A DNA stretch of 64,000 nt from Toxoplasma gondii ME49 (taxonomy: Eukaryota > Apicomplexa > Conoidasida > Eucoccidiorida > Sarcocystidae). The notes below the pieces were generated by a model. The model saw nothing but the letters and a program-made list of their open reading frames with translations. It was not told where the DNA came from and made no database searches. The stretch lies in NCBI RefSeq assembly GCF_000006565.2, contig NC_031477.1, forward strand, positions 1,830,043 to 1,894,042, given 5' to 3'. The stretch's first letter is position 1, and each line of letters starts with the position of its first letter. A program made the position numbers and the translations under genes. Below, piece after piece: positions 25,001 through 37,163 of the stretch.

Positions 25001-27139
25001 AGCTGCGAACCTTGAAAAGAACAGTCCGTTTGTCCTGGCTGGCGCCTGCGAGTGCGTGTTCTGTCGCATGCAAACGTGGATTTCCTTGGCGGAGAAGGCG
25101 CAGCGAGAGGCCCAGGCTCGCGCTTGTCCGCTTCTGCCTTCCGCGGCTACAGAGACGGAAGAGAAAAACGGAGTCTCTGCATGCACTGGAGGCAGGCAGA
25201 CGAGAGAGGAGAGGGCGGAGGAACACACTGTGGGAGAGAACAATAACAGGCGAAAGAAAAATGCGGGAGTCGAGGTCCCAGAAAATGCAAAGAGACTGGC
25301 GGATGCGAAGAAGACAATGGAGATGATGGCCGCCTTGAACTTGGAGACATACCGGAAGAAAGCGGAACAGCTGAGAGAAGTAAGTAGGATGGCGACAATC
25401 GTGTTTTCACGCTGTTTCTCTCTTCTCCCGAGCAGCGAAGTTGAGACTTTCCCTCTCGTTTCATATTTTCTCAGTACGTCTTCTAGTTCGTTTCCTCCCT
25501 TTCTTACTTACCTGTCCTTCTCTCTCTTACCGTCTCTTTCTTCTTTGTGTGTCTTCTTTCTCGGCTCGGTGCCATCGTTCGCTTGTGGATCCTTCTCCGC
25601 TATTCTCCATTGTTTCCGTTTTGCTGTTGTGTTTCACTGGTGGTCAACGGCGTTCAGGCGATTCTGAAGCGAGTCGAGAGCGAGCTTTCGCCCGAGTCGC
25701 TGCAGACCGTGTACGGCTCTGAGGGGCGCTGGAGACTTCTCTCTGCCGCTTCCCTCGTTCTGTCTCACAACGACCTTCAAGAAAACAACTTGATGGTATG
25801 CGTGGAATGGCAAAACGAACGCGTCGAAGCAAGGAGGAAGACGAAAAGACAGGCGAAGGAAGGCGGAAGGAAAGAGGCGAGCGAAGAAACGAAGGTCTCT
25901 GCGTGAAGAAGCAACCCTACATAGGAGAGAAAACAACGATCGGAGAGGATCGAAGCGAAGGCAGCAGAGAGAGGGTAAAGCGTATTTACGGGAGAAGAAG
26001 AGAAACGACAGGGGAGAATCAAGTGCAGAAAAAGACGGAGAAGTGAAAGAGGAAGAGAATTCCGGGCATCGCTATCTCATTCCTCTGTGCCGCGCTCTCC
26101 ATTTCTTTGTGCCCTTCTCTGAATTCCTCTGTACATTTCTCCCTAATCTTGTCTTCGTCCCTCTTTTTCTCTCAAACAGTTTTTCTAAATTTCTCTTTTA
26201 TTCGGATTCTTGATTTTCAGAGCGACAATGAGCACTTGCACCTGATCGACTTTGAATATGCAAGCGAAAACCTGCGGGGTTTCGACGTCGCGAATCTCTT
26301 CTGCGAATTTGCTATCGACTACACCACCCCCAAACGTATGTGTCGATACTTCCTCCTCTCCTTTCTTTCTCTATTTCTCTCTCCCCTTTCTCCCTTATCG
26401 TCCTAAAAAAAACAGATGCACACTTATGTATATACGTGTATTCATACACAAATACATATATATATATATATATATGCGTCTATACATCAGTATATGCAGA
26501 AGGGTATGTGTGTACATGAGTAGGAATGTATTTATGAGTTTGTTTGCGGAAATAAACTTTCGCTTCCTTCCTTTTTTTGTCTCTTCATCCCTCGGAAGTC
26601 GTTTGAATTGCCGTCGTGGGTTTTCCGTGAATTCGACTTCTTTCCTGCATTTTCAGACTTCCCTTTCTACTCGGTCGTCACCTCCAATTTCCCCTCCAGC
26701 GCTGTTCGCGGAGCGTTCATTCGGGTGTATATACACAGGGTTCTGTCTCTGGCGAAACTGAGGAAAGAGAGGCTTTGCAGTGCAGGGGGGAATTCCTCTC
26801 ATGCAGTAGTCGCCGCCGAAAAGCTCGGATATGAAGACGCCCTTCCTCCTTGTAGACAAAGAAAAGAAGCGACAGAGGTTTCCGGAGAAGACGACGCGCA
26901 TGCGACGGACATCTCTGACGCCGTTGTCACCAATTTCGACCGTCTGGTAAACATGCGAAGACTTTTGCGACGGGGTGGACGCACACCCGAGTGCGAAGAA
27001 TGGAAGGCACAAGGCAGAAAGCGTCCGTCCAATGTTAGGCCTCAAAAGAGAATGCGCTATTTAGTCATGCACGCGGATACACACATTCATTCACCTACGT
27101 GTATATAAGTTATATATATGAATGTATATGCACCGACAG

Positions 27140-27181
<42 letters not shown>

Positions 27182-28136
27182 CCCCTGGTATATGGCAGAA
27201 GTACACTAGCTGACTCTTGCAATAACCGTTGCAGGAAGTCGTTGTGTTTGAAATGGCTGTTTTTCCTTTTGGATGTCTTCTGCGTCCCCGCATTTTCATC
27301 AACTAGGTCCTGCTTCTTGCTCTCGCTTCACATTTGCTCTGGGCGTTCTGGTCGGTGATTAAAGCTCCCTTGGAACAAGCAGAAAATGATTTTCCGTACC
27401 TTCGTTATGCCGCAGATCGGTGCGTCACATGCGCCTCGCATTCGCAACCTTTCTCTCTCTCCTGCTCGCTTTTTGCATGCATGGTGATCTCTCTGTCGCC
27501 TCGGTTTCTCTTGCCTCGTCTGGTGTGTTTCCCTTTCCTCCTGCGGCCGTCGCACCTGACATCTGTGCCCGACCAAGTTGAGAAGATTGAGTCTACGAAG
27601 TCAGTCTTTCGCCGGCAGATTTAGCAGCTAGGACCATCCACTGTTGTCGGCTTTTAACGAATACTGTGAAATCCTTGGAACTCTAAAGAGGCACGCTCGT
27701 GCAGGTTTGTTTCTGCTCTTACTTCTGCACACAGGCACTTCGTTCTCCTCTCTCTTGCGTTCTTTTTCTTTCGAAAATTTCACTACCTCTCGCTACCTAG
27801 TGTGTCTCTTTCTTTCTCGTCTTTCTACTGTTCAACGTCCATATATCTGTCTACCTCGGGCAGATGTGAGGGGGGGTCTGTCGGAACGAACCTTTCAGTT
27901 TACTTCCTTGTCCTATCGACTTCCGCCTCTCTCTGTCGAGACCTCCCAGAAGAATGACTCCGTTGTGAGGCAAAAGCGGTTTGCTTTTTTTCTGCATGCG
28001 TCTGTTGCTTTTTTTCTGCATGCGTTTTAGGCTGAAGATGTACGACGCGCAGGAGATGGAACTTGTTCGTCTAGGCCTTTTGCCGCCAGATTTAGATACG
28101 GGAGAAGACTCGCTTTTGCTTGAAAAAACCGGATAA
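22040..28136 (+). CDS. Choline/ethanolamine kinase with large insertions
   Basis: It should phosphorylate choline or ethanolamine at the start of the Kennedy pathway for phospholipid synthesis. Nine exons join in phase: 22040-22966, 24121-24210, 24475-24586, 24787-25379, 25658-25795, 26221-26335, 26657-26946, 27307-27419, 28031-28136 (827 aa, about twice the usual length). Landmarks: nucleotide loop LSGGLSNRLFVV (residue 115 on), VLIRVYGHPAD, the Brenner motif HNDLQENN (about 611-618), IDFEYA (about 629-634), RGFDVANLFCEF, and the C-terminal ASHLLWAFWSVIKA helix. The RGFD...FCE...DY block resembles choline kinases more than ethanolamine kinases, but substrate choice is not settled by this. 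Insertions: about 130 charged residues between the loop and VLIRVYG, and about 200 Ser/charged residues in exons 3-4. I chose ATG 22040; an in-frame ATG at 21887 would add a Phe-rich stretch. Confidence 0.9.
23461..23482. repeat. (TA)n microsatellite in choline kinase intron 1
   Basis: An alternating AT run of about 11 units lies inside the first intron (22967-24120). Confidence 0.88.
23778..23857. other. Extremely AT-rich island with hairpin in choline kinase intron 1
   Basis: About 80 bp consist almost wholly of A and T in a roughly 50% GC neighbourhood. It is not a simple repeat. It contains an inverted repeat with 11-bp arms at 23820-23830 and 23838-23848 around a 7-nt loop. The composition resembles apicoplast or mitochondrial DNA, so an organelle-derived insertion is possible, but I cannot identify the source. 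Confidence 0.6.
26456..26476. repeat. (TA)n microsatellite in choline kinase intron 6
   Basis: A short AT run of about 10 units lies between exons 6 and 7. Confidence 0.85.
27147..27178. repeat. (TA)n microsatellite in choline kinase intron 7
   Basis: An AT run of about 16 units lies between exons 7 and 8. Confidence 0.88.
27981..28030 (+). repeat. Direct repeat carrying TGCATGC at the last choline kinase acceptor
   Basis: The 18-nt word GCTTTTTTTCTGCATGCG occurs twice, 24 bp apart. The second copy ends 6-8 nt before the AG of the exon-9 acceptor, so the duplicated piece is a polypyrimidine tract plus TGCATGC. Confidence 0.75.
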
Positions 28137-28512
28137 AGGTTGCTCGTACACGTATTCTGCCTACAGCGAGAAAGACAGAGACGAAAACAAGCAGCATGGA
28201 CGGCGTTCTTGTGTGCGTCTTAGATGCGTCCCTGACGCGTATTGCACCTCTCCAGCTTTTGTCTCCTTACATGCTTCGTTCTTTGCGTTCGTTTCAAAGA
28301 TCAACGGTACATCACCGGTCAGAAGACACATGAAAGAATCGCCGCTGTAAATTGCCAATAATAAACACAAACAGGCCTTGTTTCACGCCACAAGAATTCT
28401 TTTTTCAGAATTTCAACTCGAAACCGAGTTTGCCTTTTTTCCTCGCCCCTGTTTTGTGCACTGGAAATGGACTGACTACCAGGCATCGCTTCTTCACAAC
28501 ACTCTTCTTGCG

Positions 28513-28544
<32 letters not shown>

Positions 28545-31500
28545 ATGTAAGTCTGTGCATATGTGTATATGAATATATGTATATGCATGTAAATAAATAT
28601 GTATGTAAATGTACATATATATATATATATATGTATGCGTATGCATTTGTACATGTGCGTCCATGTGTAGATGCAGGTGCACTTGAATATGCATGTGGAA
28701 AGGCATGCGTGAAGCTTTGTGTGTCTGTTCACAGTTTACATATGGACATTTCTCTGTAAAGTTCGTGCATTGAGAGTATGTAGTGCTACTCTGTATTTCG
28801 ACTGTCACTCTACCGCGGCCTGCTGTCGAGACGGGTCCGGACTTTTTCCCAGGCTACTTCGTTTTCCCCACATTCTTGTTTTAGGACATTCCCAAACGTA
28901 GAAGGACATCTTTCACGTCAAACGCTTCGCTCGGAATGCGTCATGCGTTGTTTTTTCTTGCTTTTCTGACCTCTATGTTGCCGTACTCCGCGAAACAAAA
29001 AGGGCGGCCTGGTGGAACGTTTCCTCAAAAGCAACAGTGTTCAATGGTTCATTCCGCAAGTCCGTTTTCACTTCGTTGCTACAGAAACAAACCTGCTGAA
29101 GGGAACGCCATCATGGGCATGCCTTTCCCCTGAGTTCTTTTTGTTTCTTGCGCGGTCACTCTGTACACACGGGACGAGCTCGGCAGACACCATCCCAGCA
29201 GACAGTCTGCTGCCGTTCCTGCTTTTTGGATTTTTGTGTTTGTCAGTTCCCGCGACCAAACCCAAAGGCAAACGCTCTGTTGTGCAGATATTCTGCCAGT
29301 CACCAAGTCATCGCTTGTACAATGCAACGATCTTTCCGCTTTCGCCGGGTCTTCCACCTAGCGTTTTTAAAGTAGAACAGAAAGTGTTTTGCCGAGCGAA
29401 CATCGATGGAAACTCTAGTGGCCGTGCCCAGTTTGAACACAGTTTCCCTTGCCTTCTTTCGCGGGGACAACTCCACAATCAGGAGCGACAAATTAGCACG
29501 GGCGGAGAAATCACTCACGTTACTTCGACTCTTCTCACGTGGGATGGCGGCAGCGCACGCAGACGGCATCAGACATTCTGCAGAAAAGTAAACGGCACTG
29601 TTATGCTGAGAATCATGGATCACGAACGATGGACGGGCGAAGGGAAATGCCTGTGAGTGTGTTCTTTCGAGACCAACTCGACAGCAAGATTTGCAACGTT
29701 TTACGTTTCAGTTTGTGTCCGAAGATGATGTCTTTTGGGCGCCACAATATTCAGTGAAACGCAAGCGAAACAGCAGAAACCCGGAGAGCACTGCTTTTCA
29801 AGTGGGATACAGGGCAAGTGCCTCATGGCCAAACGCAGCAGAGACTGCCTTTTAGTGGAGAGAAAGCTGAGGCAAGATCACTCCTGCATCTGAGAAGGGG
29901 TCAGAGGTTCGAGACAGCACGCGATATTCACGGCAGAAGGGGAACGGAAACAACGGCAGTCTGTGATCACTTCTTGAGGCAGAAACGATAGTACTATATT
30001 TCACACGCATTCATTCCTACTCAGATATCGGTGGCATCTACTTCACTCTTTTAGCTTTTTCGCCTGTCCAGCAGTTAGCTGTGAAACGGTGGCGGAGAAG
30101 TGACCTGAGAGGGTACTCGGAAGAGACGCTTAATTACTGGGGAGTTGGTCCTCTGCAGACACTTTCAGAGCTCGTGTCCAGAGAGACTTTTGAATTTGCT
30201 GTAGTTAGTTACGATGGTAGATACGCAGCTGCACCACCGTTGAAACTGGTTTCCTTACTGTTTTCTGGCGTACAACGGAAGCGTCACAAGGACAAAGAGC
30301 TACAGCAATTTCTAGTTTGTGTCCTGGAGTAATTGCTCCGACTCTTGTAGACGTACAGCGTAGGACCTCTGCCTAGTGCAGCAGCATGCAAACAGCGGCT
30401 GTAGCGACTCTCCCGAGGTTGTGAAATCCCAGTCTAGTATTAATCATCGTGCATGAAAGTTGGTCCAATTCCTCGCATGTCCTTTATCAAAGTTGAGAGC
30501 TACTTAAGAAAGGCTACACGACATACGGGGAACATTCCTGTCTGGAACGACGGCAGGAGAAAACAGAAAATATATTATCAAAGAGGCCGATGTTTTATCT
30601 CCATGCGCCTTTAAACTCATGTGCCATTGTTCACACACACACACTTCACAGGCTGTAAACAGTTAAGGTGCAGGCTCGCCAGCCCTCGCTTCATCAAGCA
30701 TTGCGTGCGGTTGAACTGCATTGATGTTTTCATCACCTTTCAAGATTACCGGGTTACCGTTTTGGGCTCCTGACTCCCTCAACAAGGAGCTGACTGCTCG
30801 TACAGTAGTTCTACCAGTGGATCACCGATAAAGGTGCGTAGCACTTCCTGTGCTTCTTAACACCTGAGCTCTCTATTTGCAACACACCGGAGTGTTATTT
30901 TCCAGCACATTGAGTGGTGTTAAGAGTGACTGTTGGGCAGGCATCGTCCAGTCCTCTTACGCGTCCGCTCTGATAATACTCCCATATTTTTCGTCCCCAT
31001 GAAGCACCTAGAGAGACAAAACGTAGAAATCCACGTTGGCAAGTTCCTCCTACAATCCGCGCGAACACATTTGACGTCTGCTTCGTCTCTGCTTCGATCT
31101 GCTCGCGTGTTTGTAACTCGGCCAAGGTGCTTTCGGAATTTTCTGCAGCAAGGCCGGCGGCAGTGCGGAGTTCCACATCGGTTCTGCAAGAAATGGACTG
31201 CTGTTGCCTGTATCCATAGTTTTTATTCGCGTGACTGAGCGTTTTCATAGCAAGTCCTGTGGTAGGAAATAATGCCTTCTCAGCTAGCTGTCGTCTCCTT
31301 CCCCTCTCGTTGCTGAAGGGATAGCGATCGTGTATTGCGGTAACTGTGTCGATGTCTGCTCTTGCTAGCTTTCTGCCAGGCGGCAAGTGTCAGACCACGG
31401 AAGGTGGGTTTCAGCGTCCAGTCCAGGACGATTTCTGAGGCAGACTCAACGTTTTTCTCATCATTTACCTGGGAAAGACTCTCGCGAACCCCGCAGTCCA

Positions 31501-32008
31501 ACACTTTTTCTTTTCGACACACATTTACCCGGACAAATCGTGCTCACTCAAGTCGCGCGAGCCAGCTGCTACTGGCAACGCGATCGGAGAACCCTCGGTG
31601 TTGCCTTGCGCTTGGCGCCGCTGCGATTAGCAAGGCACACTTTCAGGCTTCTTTCCACATGTGCGGATTCTTGTCACTAATGCTTTGCTCCTTCTTTCTC
31701 AAGCAAACCGATCGCAACGCGTATTAACGTAGAAACGCCTCTCCTGGCCCGCTGTCTTGCCGGTCTGTCGACCTTTGTCTTGCCGTGCTTCCACACCTAG
31801 CGGCAGGCCCTGACCATTCTGCCAGCTTCCGGATAGTTGGAACGCCGGTCTTTTTCGAAACCGTCGGTTCTTTGGCGCTTCAAGGCGCGTTCTTTGCGGC
31901 TTTTTCCCAACTCACTTTGCCCAACTTGCTCGAACGAAACGCGCGCTGTCGACCCACCTTGGCGCATCCTGAGGGCATTGTAGCTTTTCGAGTTTCACCT
32001 TCCTCAAA
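28137..32008. other. 3.9 kb spacer between choline kinase and the 259-aa protein gene
   Basis: Two TA microsatellites lie at about 28511-28537 and 28614-28632. A 214-codon open frame at 29012-29656 has no domain, repeats or splice continuity that would support it as a gene. A short (CA)n run lies near 30635. The right end should hold the promoter of the gene at 32009. Confidence 0.5.
28511..28632. repeat. Pair of (TA)n microsatellites
   Basis: Two AT runs (about 28511-28537 and 28614-28632) are separated by ATGTATAT-rich sequence, downstream of the choline kinase stop. Confidence 0.87.
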
Positions 32009-33699
32009 ATGGGGAACGTCATCGAGCAGTTCCACGCGGAGCGCCTCGACCAGCGCTACGGAGTTCTTACAACTCCTGATGGGAAGAAGCGAGCAATGAA
32101 ACCTGAGGACTGCCGCCCTCGCTACTACGAGAGAACTTACCGCGAGGTGAGAAACAAACAAGAGCCCACCGGCCGCTAGGATTTATTAGGCACAAACAGT
32201 ACAAGGAGAGCTTCTTTCCACCTGTACTTCTAAGACAACACTCGGCTGTGAATGCTCGACGGGAAGTTCCGGGCTAAAACTCCTTTTCGCCGGGAGTCGA
32301 CAAACCTTCCTTCACCGCTGGCGTGTTTCTAGCATACTCGAAATCCTTTCCTTTACCTCTGAATAATGCCGGATCAGCCCTCTCGAAAGTCCTTAATGCA
32401 TGTTACGATCTCGGGCTCGTGAGTTTCATCTCGACTTTCAGCTGAGTGTCTGACGGTAATTACTTTGCGCGGCATCATTCAAGTTGTGTCTGGCATTTCC
32501 TACGCACCTCAACACCGCTGCTGTGTACTTGAGACGTGCTGCTTCTCTATGTCGACTTCTTTCGACTTTTGAACTCAGCCACACCTCGTCTATGCTCGTG
32601 TTGAGCTCTTTGTAGGGGGACCCCGAGATGCCAGAAGACCCAGAATTCCCGGCAAAACTGTTGAAGGCCGCTCAAGACCACGAATGGAGTAAGTGTAGAA
32701 CGCAATTACGCGGCTTCGTTTCTACACACTTTCCGGAAGGTGCATTGCAGCTGTCAATCCAACACTCGACAAGGGTGTTCTGGCAGTCACCGTGCAGACT
32801 CTGTGGTCGTTCTACCCGTCTTGTGCGTTTTCACACGCGAGGGAGGGTCTGAGGTCACAGGCCGACCACAAACCAGGAAAAAAGTGAGCCTCGTTTTTCC
32901 GTGCTTTTTTTCGTTTACAGAAATCGAGAACGGAGCTGATGGCCTCTCGATCATGTACCCCGGGAAAAGGCAGGCGAAACTGTGGGTTGGTCATGTCCGA
33001 GTCGTCAACCCCGAGGACAGAATCTGCCCGGAAAACGGAAACGCCAACATGTCTCTGGACGACCTTATCCACCAAGGACTTCTCACGCCGTTCTACAAGG
33101 TAGGTGACCAGTAATGACAGCAAGAGTTTGTATCTTGCCAGAAGTTTCTGGTTTTACCGATACGAATTGCGTGCACCCCAGTTAATCGCTCTACCCCTGG
33201 AATTGCCTTTCCTTTCTGTCGGAAACATCGTAACTTTGTGTGGAGCAGCCGTCCGTTTCGGCAGACAGCACTTAGAAACCGTCGTAATTTGCTGCCGTCT
33301 TTTGTACAGACCCCCAGCGGGGCCGCCGTTCCCGAGCGTCAAGAAGGAAACGACAAAGTGCCTCAGTCTGCCGCACCTTCCGCTTCCCGTCAACAGTCTG
33401 AGGAAAACAAGCGTCTGGCGGAGCAACACTTGAGAATGTCCGTGAACGAGCGCATGAAATTCACGAATGTACAGGCACAGCAGCAAGCGATGAGAACCGA
33501 TATTCCCCAGATGGCAGGAAGCCCACGCATGCCTGCCCCGCAGCCCTTCCCCTCGATGTTTTCTGGAGCTCCGTCCCCTTATCCAATGTACCCCACCGCC
33601 TTTCCGCAACCACAGATGTGTGCTATGCCTCCCTCGGTGAACCAGCCTCCGCCCGCTGTTGCCACGGGTGTCTATCCCCCTCTCTTGCCCATCTACTGA
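32009..33699 (+). CDS. Unknown protein, possible N-myristoylation, Pro-rich tail
   Basis: Four exons join in phase: 32009-32146, 32616-32688, 32921-33099, 33310-33699 (259 aa). The start sits in CTCAAAATGG, a good coccidian start context. The protein opens MGNVIEQF; Gly2-Asn3 fits an N-myristoylation signal, though Ser/Thr at position 6 is missing. Residues about 1-130 are a charged, probably folded region with the words RPRYYERTYRE, IMYPGKRQAKLWVGHVRVV and a leucine-rich SLDDLIHQGLL. The strand-like central part could be a small beta domain, but I recognise no family. Residues about 170-259 are Gln/Pro/Met-rich with PSPYPMYPTAF-like words and are probably disordered. There is no signal peptide or membrane segment, so it is likely cytosolic or lipid-anchored. 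I cannot assign a function. Confidence 0.74.
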
Positions 33700-36600
33700 G
33701 TATTGACTTTTGCCTTCGGGATTTTAGGTTTTTTCATTCGGGACGTTGGAACCACCACTGTGATAGCTGCCGTTTCTCTGGCGCCACATGGCTTGCCGTC
33801 TCGACAGAACAATTTATTAAATGCAGCAAAAAGCACCTCGCCCTTCTTCTGTTTGACTGTCCCGGATGGCTGCACCCTTAGTTCGAAGCCTAAAGTAACT
33901 ACCCGCTTGTCGGCAGATGAACGACGATCTGGCGGTCGAGAAGACTTATTTTTTCCTTTCACCGAAATTCAGACAGTTGCCTGTTGTTTGAAAAGCCCAA
34001 TCTGTTCAACTCAAGCCGCTTTTCACATCAAATACCAGAAAACAACTCATTCATGGCGGGTAGATGGAAATTGCTCAATTCTGTGACCACTTCACCGAAG
34101 CAGTATTTGGTGAAGTATGCCTCAGTGGAGATCATTCGCGCAAAGGGTGCACCAGTTAGTTTTCTGTGCCTGAGTAATGTAGATGGAACCGTTCAAAGTG
34201 TTCGGACACGTTTCCACCACAGCAATTTGAATCTGTTGCCTTAACGGCTTCACTACAGAAATATTTCCCGTGACATTGGTAGTTGGTTGATCGTCGTGAT
34301 CATCACGTTAGTCACAGGGGTATTTCGTCTGGAGGTAAAGCTGGAAAGAGGTATGCCTGGTACGAATGCATCTGACAGGATAATCATCCTATACAGGAGA
34401 CCGCAGGCTTACATACCACTGTAGGCTTGGATGGATAGAGTGATAAGCAGTATATACACGAATCGATTCTGAGAAAAGCTAGCCAAATGTGCGCACACCA
34501 AATGCATGCGTCAGCAACAGGGCAGAAGTGCGCTTGCTTACGAGGATATGTCGGTAGGCGGAGTGACGCCCACAGGTATGCAGATTTCAACAAGTGAACA
34601 GGCAGACAGTTTCTGTTACATCAAATATATCAAAAAGGGCAATGGACTAGCGTCAGGAAACGTTCCTTGATCACTTGTGCACCAGGGGGCAACGTGAAAG
34701 TAAAGTCTTCTAAAGCAGCTTTAGAACCGCGGGCGCCTGAATGCAGCTTGGCCTTTCCATGGTCTACTGACGGATTTCTCACTATTATGCCACACCTAGA
34801 TTCTTCTTAAAATAGCAATGTACTATGATTCATATGCTTGGTTTTATGGTGCAGCACCATAAAGATTTGGTGACGTCTATGGGGTCCTATCTTTAAATCG
34901 GAGCACACGTTATTTCTAAAGGAAACAGTGAGTCTTAGCAGCTCTTTCAACTCATAGCGTGCAGCGACCATACGCACAATTGAAAACGAACAATACCACC
35001 AATTGTGACACTTTTATAAGTGTACACTCGAGACTCTAGCTCACTTGGGTTTTTCGGCATCGGCTATGTTCAGAGCGTAATGTGTGGATCTCTGTCACCA
35101 TTAGATTTGAGTTTTACAGTTAGTAACTTAACATGATGGTCATGAAGAGCACAAGAGAACTTGGATCCGGTAGACAAAGACCTTCAAGGTCCCACACGTA
35201 ACATCATCGAACCTGGGCGTATGTGCCTGAATGCAGTAGATTTCTGCTTTTTTATTTCCACTTAAACTGTATGAGTTTGATTTGATTCCCATTTTCGACA
35301 TCAGTGCTCCGCGCTGAGTCGACAGTGCTGCCCCGATTCGGAACTGGGGTTCAGGACAACTGCCGCTGTCTTAGTGCCTCCTCACGCTCTGAGAGATTTG
35401 TGTCTGATCTTCGTTTAGAAACGCCTTTCATCGCCACTTTTCTTCGGGAAAACCACGATGTGAGACATCGCTACACATCTACATCAGCTGCGTCGTAAAA
35501 CATCACAAAGAAACCTAAATACACCACCACAAAGCCGTTATCACCAATACAGCGACTCTAAATATTCCGCACAGTCCACCAGTAGGAAGGAGACTCCCAA
35601 AGCGACTCTCATGGTCTTCCTCAGTGGTTTGTGCATAGAAAAAAACACGCTAGAAACAAGAACCCCTTCAGGACGAAAGATATAATCTCGATTCCCATCC
35701 AGGATGTTTTTCCGGACCTCAGACAAAGGCGTAGCTGCTGTGGCGGCTTTGCCGTTGCATGTTGTCACCGTTTCTTGCCAAAATAGAGGACTTTCCTGGA
35801 TGCGGACAGACGCTCAGCTTCTGTGTCGGCATCAAGATTCCATGCTGTGATCGTTTCTTGTCAATTCAAGGTCCGATCTGCCGCTCTCGTTTCCAGAGTC
35901 ACACGCCCGCATCTCGCTGCGCGCAGACAAAGACTCTCGCGTGCGAGCGTTGACGATTAGAAGGTGCGTTCCGTCGAAAAAGGATTCACAACGGGCAACA
36001 ATTTGACGACTTTTTTTGATCGCGCTTCACACTATGTTTCCTCTATGTTTTTTCATTAAAATCCTGCCGCAAAAGCACAAGCGACAGCGTACCTAGCCGA
36101 ACGCTGTTCCTGTTGGGAGGCTCGCTGAGGCTGTCGGTCCACGATTTTCCTTTGTAACCGCGGATTCTTGTGTCATTTTGAGGCCATTCTCGATTTAAAC
36201 ACAGTTCAAATTGTCGTTCGTTCTGTGTGTTCGATTCGTCGTCCGTGCATCGTGACGCCTGAGCTCCCTTTTCCCCTTCTGTCTCCAATCCCGAAGAGCG
36301 GTCTCTGGCAAGCCGCGCATACCGCCGTCCACTTTGCACATGCCGCCTTGTCAAGACTTTTGAGTCGATGCTCAGACTGCCGCTTGTCAGCGACCCGAAT
36401 CTCCGATTTCCTCTCCCTTTTCTGGTTGTTTAGAAGTTCGTTTCCTCGCTCCTTCTAGAAACATATGCTGTTTTCTGGCTTTCTGCGTCGACCCTGCCAC
36501 TTGGTGGGTTTCTCGCGTCCCTTTTTGCCGCTGTATACAAGGTCGTCGAGTGTCTTCGACGATCCCACTCAAAACCTCACACCTCTTTTCTCTCGGATTT

Positions 36601-37163
36601 TCGCCGCGCCAGTCTGGAAGGGAACCCGTTATCGTTTGACTCCATCAAATCTTCGCTTTACGTTCGACACTCTGCGTCTATGCATCTAGAAGCTTTTTCG
36701 CTGCTGCAAAGTGTGCGTTCTTGTCGTTCGCGGATCTGCGAACGGCACTTCCGTGCTATAGCTCCTGTGCCCGATACCGCCCCGCGCCGTGTGTAGAATT
36801 TGTGTGACGCAAGTTGCTTTGTTACGTCCACTTTGCTCACCCTGGCTGTTTCAAGGGCAACTCTCGCCTGTGCTCGGGATGTGAGGTGTCGCCGCTTCGT
36901 TGAAAACGAAAAATGGAGGCGGCTCTCCACTGGAAGGCACCCCGACTGCTGGTTTCTCTTTCTCTGCCCCTTCGCCGCCGTCCACCACTTCCATGACACA
37001 CGCTTCACCCGCCATTCGTAGGTGAGGCCAGAAACAACTCTGGAGTTCCTGTGTCTGACGAGGAGAGGTATCGGCGGGCGGCGGAGCGACCAGGCGGAGA
37101 GTCCTTCGAAAGCCGCCCAGCAGGCAAAGAGCGTCAGACGCGTCCGCGTCTCCGTCTGCGAGA
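33700..37163. other. 3.5 kb spacer upstream of the 1303-aa gene
   Basis: No open frame here has protein-like content. The stretch from about 34.7 to 35.3 kb is more AT-rich than its surroundings and contains a near-perfect palindrome at 34843-34863. The right-hand kilobase is presumably the promoter and leader of the gene at 37164. Confidence 0.5.
34843..34863. other. 10-bp-arm inverted repeat
   Basis: TTTATGGTGC is followed after one base by its exact reverse complement GCACCATAAA. It lies in a locally AT-rich, non-coding stretch. Its role is unknown; it could be a chance palindrome or a protein-binding site. Confidence 0.6.

Noticed and set aside
29012..29656. 214-codon plus-strand frame in the spacer after choline kinase
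   Set aside because: No domain, no low-complexity pattern typical of neighbours, and no matching splice sites.
29900..29920. GGTTCGAGAC word resembling a tRNA B-box
   Set aside because: No A-box at the right distance and no cloverleaf can be drawn around it.
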